Source: Cellulomonas cellasea (GTDB lineage Bacteria; Actinomycetota; Actinomycetes; Actinomycetales; Cellulomonadaceae). From it: DNA of 64,000 nt. The notes under the pieces were generated by a model. That model was not told the origin of the DNA, did not search any database, and saw only the letters and a list, made by a program, of their open reading frames with translations. The position numbers and the translations under genes are program-made. Position 1 is the stretch's first letter, and each line of letters starts with the position of its first letter. Location: contig NZ_BJLR01000028.1 of assembly GCF_006538745.1 (NCBI RefSeq), forward strand, positions 60,378 to 124,377, in the 5' to 3' direction. Shown here piece after piece: positions 57,298 to 64,000 of the stretch.

Positions 57298-58119
57298 CTA
57301 TAGGTCCTGCCGGACCTGGGGGCCAGGCCCGCGCATCGACTTGGCGCGCGGCGACGCGGCCACAGCTGCGGCCGGTGCGGCCGCGAAGCCCTTGTCTGCG
57401 ACGAGACGCGCCTCGACGATCTCGACATCGACGCCTGCGCGCTCGAGCCGGTCCGCGAGCTCGCTTCGCCGTTCGGCGCTGTCGTACAGCGCGACGCCGG
57501 CCGCATCGCCGGTTGGGTCGTGGTCGGTGAGGATCGCGACTGCGGTGAGCTCGTCGGCGCGCGAAGCCCGGCGGGCGCGGTCAGCATCGACCGCGGCTCC
57601 CGCGAAACCCGCGGCCTGCTCGACATGAACCGGCGAAACAGACGTGTCTTCACGAGCTGGCACGTCGCTACGCCGCGCCCCGCGGCGGTACGGGTCTCGC
57701 AGGTCGGCGCGCTCTGCACGGGCGGTGCTCGAGTCCACCGGCGCAGCCACCTCGAGGTCAACACCGTAGCGAGTCTGCGCCTGCGTCCGGATGGTCTGCG
57801 CCGCGGCGGCGGCGTCCTTATCCAGCGGTGCCCACGCGGTTGCGACCGTCCAGGCGCGAGCGATGTCCTGCTGGGTTGCCTTGTCCCACCAGTCCTCGTG
57901 GGCGACGACGGCGAGCTCGGCGCGGGCGGCCGCCCGCTCGGCGGCCACTCGCTGCTCGAGGTCGCGGGCGCGTTCCTCGGCGCGGGCCTGCGCCTCGCGG
58001 CGCTCGTCGGCGACCATTCGCCGCAGCGGCTCGGCGACCTGGCTGGCCACCATCACCGCGGCCCGCGCGCTCTCGTCGAGGAGCTCCTCGACCCCATCAC
58101 TGTCGACCATCGCGCTCAC
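57298..58119 (-). CDS. Coiled-coil protein of a mobilisation module, function unknown
   Basis: A 273-aa soluble protein. Residues ~10-75 form a helical coiled coil (MVADERREAQARAEERARDL, EQRVAAERAAARAEL). A central segment has HEDWWDKATQQDIARAWTVA and IRTQAQTRYGVDLE, and the C-terminal part (LTAVAILTDHDPTGDAAGVA, RLERAGVDVEIVEARLVADK) is better ordered. It appears intact. It lies 59 nt downstream of relaxase-like remnants on the same strand, so it was probably the relaxase partner. GTG start with GGGGAAG upstream. Confidence 0.6.
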   Translation of the reverse strand: MSAMVDSDGVEELLDESARAAVMVASQVAEPLRRMVADERREAQARAEERARDLEQRVAAERAAARAELAVVAHEDWWDKATQQDIARAWTVATAWAPLDKDAAAAAQTIRTQAQTRYGVDLEVAAPVDSSTARAERADLRDPYRRGARRSDVPAREDTSVSPVHVEQAAGFAGAAVDADRARRASRADELTAVAILTDHDPTGDAAGVALYDSAERRSELADRLERAGVDVEIVEARLVADKGFAAAPAAAVAASPRAKSMRGPGPQVRQDL

Positions 58120-58178
58120 CCATCACTTCCCCCTGCATTGGCTCACCGCGACGTACGCCGGCGGTGATCTGACCTGAC

Positions 58179-58890
58179 CTACCGTTCGTGCCCCGCGCCG
58201 CCCTGGTCGAGGGTCGGGGCGGTGTGCACGGCCTCCCGGGCCGGCTCAAGGGTGTTCGGGACCGGAGACCCGATCGCCGTGGCGGGTGCCTGCCCGGTGG
58301 ACGCAATCCGTCGCGCCAGGGCGACGTCGCTCTCCGGCACCAGACGCCCGTGGGCGTCAATGGCCGGCAGCCCGGCCGCGATGGTCGCGAGCTGCCCACG
58401 CACGGCGCGCTCGATCTGCGCGGCGGCTTGCGCCGGCCCGATGGCCCGGTGCGCCTCGTACTGGGCGGGGGTCAGGTTCACCATCTGCCGGAACATCACC
58501 GCCTGCGCGGTCTTGGACTGCCCGCCGTGTGCCGCGGCGAGCAGCATCCAGGACGCGCCCTTCACCGCCGCCGACGGTGACGCCTTCGGCACGCGGCTGG
58601 GCCGGGTGGTCCCGAACCGGGCCAGGGCATCGGAGGTCGCGGCGAACGGGCCGGGCACGGGCTCGACGCGGGTCGACCAGGCGGCGAACGCGCCGGAGGT
58701 CTCCCGGGCGACCCGCGCCCACGTCGCGGTGTCGTCGACCGGACCGCACGCAACCGGTCGCGCAGCTGGCCGATCTCGCGCGCGTACTGCTGCCACAGCT
58801 CGGGGTCCGGCTCGGCGTGCTCGCGCCCCGGGGCGACCGGGCGCTGACCGCGGCGGGCGGCCTTCCACTCCGCGACCGCCTCGGCCACCG
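58179..58890 (-). pseudogene. Relaxase/mobilisation protein C-terminal remnant, frameshifted
   Basis: The segment starts in one frame (VAEAVAEWKAARRGQRPVAP, ELWQQYAREIGQLRDRLRA) and continues after a one-base shift near 58748 in another (ATWARVARETSGAFAAWSTR, AVMFRQMVNLTPAQYEAHRA) to the stop at 58179. The second frame is in line with a serine recombinase on its 5' side, giving an accidental fusion. The composition and partner gene suggest an actinobacterial mobilisation relaxase lacking its catalytic N-terminus. No relaxase motif is present in what remains. Confidence 0.45.
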
Positions 58891-58904
58891 CGGCGGCCGC
58901 GGCT

Positions 58905-59315
58905 GTTCGCGATCTCGAGGCCGGCCCAGGTGCGTTCACAGAAGAGCTCGCGCTCGAACTCCGCCAGCGCACCGAACACCGACAGCACCATCCGGCCCGA
59001 CGCGGTCGTGGTGTCCATCGCCTCGTGCAGCGACTGCAGACCCACGCCAGCGGCGGCGAGCTGCTCCACGACGTCGAGCAAGTGCCGCAGCGACCGGCCA
59101 AGCCGGTCCAGCCGGTCCAGCCGCACCACCACGAGCGTGTCCCCGCGCTGGAGCACCTTGGTCAGCGGTTGCTCGAGCACCGGACGCGCGGTGTACGCAC
59201 CCGAGGCGGTCTCGAGCCACACCCGCTCGACCCCGGCAGCGCGCAGTGCCTCCTACTGCGCGTCCGTCGACTGCCCCGCCGTCGACACCCGGGCGTACCT
59301 GACCTCATGACCCAC
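58905..59315 (-). pseudogene. Serine recombinase (resolvase/invertase) with an in-frame stop
   Basis: From the GTG at 59315 the reading is HEVRYARVSTAGQSTDAQ, with the catalytic Ser in RVSTAGQS, then TAG, then EALRAAGVERVWLETASGAY. A run follows of RLDRLDRLGRSLRHLLDVVE, SGRMVLSVFGALAEFERELF and ERTWAGLEIA. The stop occupies the position of a normal Gln-X-Glu junction. RLD is duplicated (9-bp repeat) before RLGRS. The DNA-binding C-terminus is lost: after SRGRRGG the frame runs into relaxase remnants. Confidence 0.75.
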
Positions 59316-59906
59316 GCCGCTCCCCCGCCTCGGATGCCTCACAATCCATCGTCACGAGCACATTCAACAGCGGACTAAAGTACGGCGGTTTCGTACAGGC
59401 TTTCGGTGGCCGCTTCGATGAATCTTCTAAGTTGTTGCGCGGGCCGCTGACGAGCCAAAACGCCTCTCACGAGGCTTGACCCGCGGCCTCCCCGGATGCG
59501 TCTCACAGGGGCGTACTAGACGCTCGTTCAAGTGCGGGCTCCCGGCCTCAGATCGGTGTGGGCGCCGATGTGCTCCGTCCGTGCTCACGCGTGAGAGGCG
59601 CGATACGAGAACTACTCGAGTGTAACGCCGACGTCGGCCTCATCAACTCACCTCTGCCACGACCTGTCACACCTCGCCCCCTATCCTGCGCGCTTCGCCC
59701 CCGTTGAACACTCTATACTCCGTGGAGCACCCCTTCCGTCCGAGGCCCCGCGCATCTACAGCCGGGCAAAAGGCGCGCAAAACCATACGCGCGCTGCCCG
59801 TAGGGGCTGCGATTTCGATTGATTCGGCACACGTAGCGGAGTACACCTGATAGGGAGCTAGGCGACTTCCTAGCCCACGCCCGCGCGCCTCACCGTAGCC
59901 ATCACC
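59316..59906. other. Gene-free spacer at the island/low-GC boundary
   Basis: About 590 bp with lower GC than anything before it. No gene, tRNA or clear terminator seen. AT-rich words (TATACT at 59714, TTGATT near 59818) could be promoter parts for the downstream repeat-protein gene, but no well-spaced pair is certain. Confidence 0.4.
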
Positions 59907-59913
59907 AAGGAGG
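59907..59913 (+). promoter_or_regulatory. Strong ribosome binding site deciding the start of the repeat protein
   Basis: AAGGAGG ends 4 nt before the ATG at 59918. It is the strongest Shine-Dalgarno in the accessory part and fixes this start. Confidence 0.8.
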
Positions 59914-59917
59914 CAAG

Positions 59918-62900
59918 ATGGACCCCCGGTCCGGATGGTTCCACGTTCGCCCCAACTTGACTTTCTACCCAGGCGTCGAAGTGGCTCTGGTGGAACCATT
60001 CGAGGGTCATGTTGACCTCTTTGTCACAGACCGCGATGGCGAGGTATGGTCTGCCCCATTCTCAGCAGCGACTGGATGGGACCCCTGGTTCCGGATCCCC
60101 GGCAGGCCGAATGCGCACCCGGGCGCTCCGGTCACAGGGCTACTCGCAAAAGAATCCACACAGTCGATACCCGCCAAACACCGCCACCTTGACATCTTCG
60201 TGACCAGTGCGGACGGAATCATCTGGACGACTTATTTCCACGAGTTCCGGAACACGCCCAATACAAACGTTTGGAAAGATTGGCTCTCGCTAGACACTAG
60301 TGTCAGAATGGCGCCAGGCGCGAAAGTCTTCGCGATTGAGCCCTTCGAGGGTCACGTCGATCTATTCACAACCGGGCCCGACGGAGCCATCTGGACCGCG
60401 TTCTTTGCCACGTCTGACGACGGCGCGGTCAATGGCTGGAGCCCGTGGATACCAATCCATCATGAGCAGCATGAGGTCCGAACTCATCCGGGTGCGACCG
60501 TATCAGCACTAAGTTCGCCTGACGGAGATCGCGTCGACCTCTTCGCCACCGATACACGAGGCACAGTGTGGACCACCTACTATGACGTTTCCGGTGGTTG
60601 GCGGCATTGGTCACCAATTCCGCACGGTGACGCAACGGTCAAAATGCACCCGAGGGCGACAATAACAGCTATCGCCGCCGATTCTGAGGGGCGCCAAACC
60701 TTCCTCTTCACCACGGATACGAATGGCGTTGTCTGGTCGTCATTCGCGACTGACCACGGGGCGTGGACTGCCTGGTCCGCTATCCGGCCCCAAGAGTTCA
60801 TCACCGGACCCGGAGCGAAAGTTGCTACGCTCTCACCCTTCGAGGGGCACATTGACATCTTCGCGACTCGCGCCGACGGCACCGTGTGGTCAACGTTCCG
60901 CGAAAACGACGTCTGGCAACCATGGTTCCCTATCGGCTCGAATCAGTTTCGCATTGATCCAGGCGCTACCATCACCGCTTTTTCCCCATACGAGGGGCAC
61001 GTCGACATCTTCGCCACGGCGACAGACGGCACCGTATGGACAGCGTTCTTTGACGCTAACACGGGTTGGCGCGATTGGTTCGGCTTGACATCGGAGCCCA
61101 TCTTCAAGGGCCCAGTTAGTAGCCTGGCTCCTTACGCAGAACATGCAGACCTCTTTGCCACCGACATCACGGGCACGGTGTGGTCCACCTTCCGCGAAGG
61201 TGACGGTCAATGGCAGAGATGGGTTCCTATTGGAGCTGGCGTAAAGATGCACCCCGGCTCAGCCGTTACGCCGCTGCGCCCGTTCGAGGGTCACGTCGAC
61301 CTGTTCGCGATGAGTGCCGACGGGGTTGTCTGGACGACCTACTTCGAAGATGGTCAAGGCTGGCGCGAGTGGTATCCCATCCGTCCCGAGACTGCCAGGT
61401 TCGGCCCGGGTGCAACCGTTGCTGCCGTCAGCCCTCGCGAAGGGCGCGTCGACATCTTCGCTGTTGCAGACGGCATCGTATGGACCACCGCCTTCGACGC
61501 GGACTCACAGGACGTCGGCTGGGGCCCCTGGGAACAGGTCGATCGCGATAGGCTCCGGGTGGCCCCGGAATCCCGCATCACCGCTATCGTGCCCTTCACC
61601 GGCCACATCGACCTCTTCGTGGTCGGCGCGCACGCAGAAGATCCCACTGGAGCCGTCGATGTATGGACCACCTTCCGCGACGAAGGCGCTGCGTGGCATC
61701 AATGGTTCACCCCCTCCCCTGTGTCGTTCGGGCTGCTCCCAGGGACAACGGTTGCTGCCCTCACGCCATTTGAGGGTCACGTCGACGTGTTCGCCGTAGA
61801 CGCCACTGGAGCGGTTTGGAGTACATTCTTCCAAGACGGATCGTGGCGCGCATGGTTCACCATCCACGAAGAACACAGGATGCATCCCGGCGCTAACATC
61901 TCCGTACTTTCCCCTCGCGAAGGCCGCGTGGACATATTCACAACAACATCCGATGGCACAGTGTGGCGAACGTGCTTCACCAACGAAGAGGCCGTTTGGC
62001 GCCCTTGGTCCTCTCTAGACACGCCGGCCGGTCTCGATGGCAACGCAAGAACAACAGCTTTGCTGATGGTCGGCGACCACACTGCCGTATTCGCAACCGG
62101 CCAGCAGGGACAGATATGGGTGACCAGGCTAAAAGCTGAAAGCCTCTGGCCTACCTGGTTCACAATTGGGACTCAGCAGTTCGCCCCTGGAGCTACCGTG
62201 ACCCCCTCGAGGCCCTTCCCTGGACACGTTGATCTATACGTCACCGACGGCGCAGGGATGGTGTGGTCCACGTACTATGAGCCGGAGTCAGGATGGATTT
62301 CCTGGTTTCCCATCTCGGGAAAACAGATGCACCCCGGCGCGGAAGTCACGCTGTGCCAGCGGTCGGAGCGACGAGTCGAGCTCTATGCGAGCGCAAGCGA
62401 CGGCACCGTGCTTACTACTTCCTTCGATGCGGATCAGGGGGTGTGGGCCCCATGGGTCGCGGTGCACGGAGACAGAAAGATGCACCCTGGAGCACGCATC
62501 ACCCTCCTTCTCGATGGCGGTGGTGCTGGCCTGGACGAACTGTTCGCGATTGACGCGAATGGTTATGTCTGGACGGCCCGCTTTGACGAGGCCGGAAAAT
62601 GGTGGGCGCCATGGTCTGAAGTGAACGTCGACGCGGCTGTTCGAATGGCTCCTGGAGGAGCCATAACGGCCGAGCGATACTCAGCAAGCGCCTCCTTGTT
62701 TACCACCGACCTCAACGGACTTGTTCACGGGACCTTTCGCGACGACGCCGACGCGGGTGGTTGGCATCGATGGGAGTCACTGCACTCCGAGCTCAAGGCA
62801 GTGGCTGGCTCAAAGGTTGGCGTCACATCCTCCACCATTAATGTGGCTAGTCCCGATGGGCGTTGGCGCCTGGCCTACACCAGCATGGTTGACCGGTCTT

Positions 62901-63334
62901 CCTGGTCAGTTTGGACGGCGCCTCCTCTTCCGAGGAACCAGAAAGTTGCTTCCGTTCGCAGCCGATACACCGATGACACCGGTTATCGCCTTTATCCTGA
63001 CTCGGATTATGTCATCGACTCCGATGGTACGGTTTGGAAGTTTTTAGGCAAGCGGTTCGCTCAAAGGCAGGACATGGGATTTCCTTGGGCTTCTTCCACG
63101 GGATCGGCGCTCGATCCAATCTGCGAACTGACTGCGCAGGTCTTGGACGAGACGATCGACGCTGACGGGAACGATCACACGTGGGCCACACACTTCAACC
63201 TATTCGGAACGGACCGATCCGGTCGGGTTCGGTCGACGTGGTGGAAGGAGTGGACGCCCGATCCCAGAGGATTCAATTGGGGCGGGTTGTGGGACCTCGT
63301 CTCGCTCGGGCTCTTCGCGTCCAACAGTAGCTAA
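59918..63334 (+). CDS. Large repeat protein, probable multi-propeller lectin-like fold
   Basis: A 1138-aa protein made of about 19 degenerate repeats of ~50 residues from residue ~15 to ~1010. The consensus is PGA-x-V/I-T-A-x3-PFEGHVDLF-A-T-x2-DG-T-V-W-T-T-F-x5-GW-x-WFPI. A ~110-residue C-terminal part has KVASVRSRYTDDTGYRLYPD and WKFLGKRFAQRQDMGFPWAS. The 'DG-x-VW' and 'GW-x-W' pattern recalls sugar-binding seven-bladed propellers of the PLL/tectonin type, so 19-20 blades would approach three propellers. There is no signal peptide or TM. GC is far lower than the Tad locus, a sign of transfer. No function assigned. Confidence 0.8.
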   Translation: MDPRSGWFHVRPNLTFYPGVEVALVEPFEGHVDLFVTDRDGEVWSAPFSAATGWDPWFRIPGRPNAHPGAPVTGLLAKESTQSIPAKHRHLDIFVTSADGIIWTTYFHEFRNTPNTNVWKDWLSLDTSVRMAPGAKVFAIEPFEGHVDLFTTGPDGAIWTAFFATSDDGAVNGWSPWIPIHHEQHEVRTHPGATVSALSSPDGDRVDLFATDTRGTVWTTYYDVSGGWRHWSPIPHGDATVKMHPRATITAIAADSEGRQTFLFTTDTNGVVWSSFATDHGAWTAWSAIRPQEFITGPGAKVATLSPFEGHIDIFATRADGTVWSTFRENDVWQPWFPIGSNQFRIDPGATITAFSPYEGHVDIFATATDGTVWTAFFDANTGWRDWFGLTSEPIFKGPVSSLAPYAEHADLFATDITGTVWSTFREGDGQWQRWVPIGAGVKMHPGSAVTPLRPFEGHVDLFAMSADGVVWTTYFEDGQGWREWYPIRPETARFGPGATVAAVSPREGRVDIFAVADGIVWTTAFDADSQDVGWGPWEQVDRDRLRVAPESRITAIVPFTGHIDLFVVGAHAEDPTGAVDVWTTFRDEGAAWHQWFTPSPVSFGLLPGTTVAALTPFEGHVDVFAVDATGAVWSTFFQDGSWRAWFTIHEEHRMHPGANISVLSPREGRVDIFTTTSDGTVWRTCFTNEEAVWRPWSSLDTPAGLDGNARTTALLMVGDHTAVFATGQQGQIWVTRLKAESLWPTWFTIGTQQFAPGATVTPSRPFPGHVDLYVTDGAGMVWSTYYEPESGWISWFPISGKQMHPGAEVTLCQRSERRVELYASASDGTVLTTSFDADQGVWAPWVAVHGDRKMHPGARITLLLDGGGAGLDELFAIDANGYVWTARFDEAGKWWAPWSEVNVDAAVRMAPGGAITAERYSASASLFTTDLNGLVHGTFRDDADAGGWHRWESLHSELKAVAGSKVGVTSSTINVASPDGRWRLAYTSMVDRSSWSVWTAPPLPRNQKVASVRSRYTDDTGYRLYPDSDYVIDSDGTVWKFLGKRFAQRQDMGFPWASSTGSALDPICELTAQVLDETIDADGNDHTWATHFNLFGTDRSGRVRSTWWKEWTPDPRGFNWGGLWDLVSLGLFASNSS

Positions 63335-63644
63335 TTCTCGCTGTGCTTCTGGAGCAGGGTCGAGCGGAGTCCCGAGTTGAGGGTCCGTCGGAAGTGCCGG
63401 ACGAGGTGGCGCCGTCGTCGCGCCACCCGACACGGACCTCCACTCGCGCCGACCACGAGACGAAGCCCTGCCAGGGCCGACGCGTCCGCGGTGCATTCAT
63501 GCGTACATGCTTCCACGGCGGTTGGGAGACGCGTGCCAGGGCAGCTATACCCAATGGTCGGAGGCTCTAGATCGGGAGGCTCTAGATCGCCGGCAGCCCG
63601 GGCGACGACGGCATCGTCGACGATGCCCCCTACCCGCGAAGTAG
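63335..63644. other. Spacer between the repeat protein and the FG-GAP gene
   Basis: About 310 bp, convergent intergenic. It contains a 15-bp tandem repeat (63560-63589). No gene supported; open frames on both strands lack motifs or starts. Confidence 0.4.
63560..63589. repeat. 15-bp tandem repeat
   Basis: GGAGGCTCTAGATCG occurs twice in direct succession (63560-63574, 63575-63589). Confidence 0.85.
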
Positions 63645-64000
63645 TTATGGCAGGGTGCTCACGATGGGCCGCCACAACAGCAGGCCGTCCTCGGGCCGGG
63701 ATGAGCCCAGCGACCATGTTCGTTCGCTGGGCGAGTACGACAGGACATCGGCCATGCCATCGCCGGTGAAGTCCGCGACGCAGGTGACGTGCCCGTGCAC
63801 GACCTCGCCGTACTTGGTGGTGTTGAGCACGACAGACCATTGGAGACGGGTTCCCTCGGACGCGCCACGCCACCAGTGCTGGGTGTCGGGTGCGTAGAAC
63901 AGCACGTCGGTCCTGCCGTCGCCGGAGAGATCGGCGGTCCAAATGGGTCGTCGCGCGTCCCCGAGTGAGCCGAACTCGGCGGTGTCCGCGACAACGACCC
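63645..64000 (-). CDS. FG-GAP/VCBS-repeat protein, C-terminal part (runs off the window)
   Basis: The last ~118 codons of a larger protein. Two FG-GAP type units are visible: PIWTADLSGDGRTDVLFYAP and CVADFTGDGMADVLSYSPSE, each with the calcium-binding D-x-[ST/N]-GDG-x-x-D core. WWRG and WSLGSS pieces separate them. FG-GAP proteins fold as beta-propellers and are usually secreted. It converges on the large repeat protein, also a propeller candidate. The 5' part lies beyond 64000. Confidence 0.75.
   Translation of the reverse strand, partial: VVVADTAEFGSLGDARRPIWTADLSGDGRTDVLFYAPDTQHWWRGASEGTRLQWSVVLNTTKYGEVVHGHVTCVADFTGDGMADVLSYSPSERTWSLGSSRPEDGLLLWRPIVSTLP

Overview
The window comes from a high-GC actinomycete, most likely of the Micrococcales (Cellulomonas-like). 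I judge this from the roughly 73% GC coding style, the many apparently leaderless genes, a PdtaR-type ANTAR regulator, and the order pdtaR / polA / rpsA / coaE / uvrB / uvrA. Mycobacterium tuberculosis keeps the same order (Rv1626, Rv1629, Rv1630, Rv1631, Rv1633, Rv1638). Genus assignment is inference.

Region 1 (1-36.7 kb) is conserved chromosome. It holds excision repair (uvrC 5' end, uvrA, uvrB), small redox and hydrolase genes (OsmC, GH15, MBL fold, YciI, FAD oxidoreductase, peptidase E), and a TerC-family gene behind a yybP-ykoY-type manganese riboswitch. It continues with coaE and pcp, rpsA, pfkA, a peptide ABC transporter, an acetate symporter with its DUF485 partner behind a CRP/GlxR-like site, polA, and a branched-chain amino acid transporter (livHMGF facing livK). 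It ends with pdtaR. At least nine genes or leaders here have a -10 hexamer ending 6-7 nt before the start codon.

Region 2 (36.75-43.2 kb) begins at a short tRNA with anticodon CAA, followed at once by a tyrosine integrase. It carries a tightly overlapping minus-strand operon of a small protein, a three-TM membrane protein, a TPR protein and a 955-aa TPR-CHAT caspase-like protein. This looks like an integrated conflict or defence module and is the best candidate for an undescribed system. The region closes with a tRNA-like 3' fragment.

Region 3 (43.4-55.8 kb) is a Tad/Flp-type pilus locus. In order it encodes a sigma-like protein (frameshifted), a lipoprotein, a PKD-like secreted protein, a SAF/CpaB-like protein (frameshifted), TadZ-, TadA-, TadB- and TadC-like proteins, a pilin, two TadE-like proteins, a TadG-like protein, and a membrane-spanning LysM/BTAD regulator. 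The decamer GATGACGGGT recurs in both orientations upstream of the locus and again inside the LysM/BTAD gene.

Region 4 (55.8-59.3 kb) is a graveyard of mobile-element genes: an ABC-2 permease tail, a GNAT gene broken by a 4-bp duplication, an FtsK-like fragment, an Ig-like fragment, mobilisation genes, and a serine recombinase with an in-frame stop.

Region 5 (59.3-64 kb) has visibly lower GC. It encodes a 1138-aa protein of about 19 repeats of roughly 50 residues, probably a multi-propeller lectin-like protein, and the C-terminus of an FG-GAP repeat protein running off the window end.
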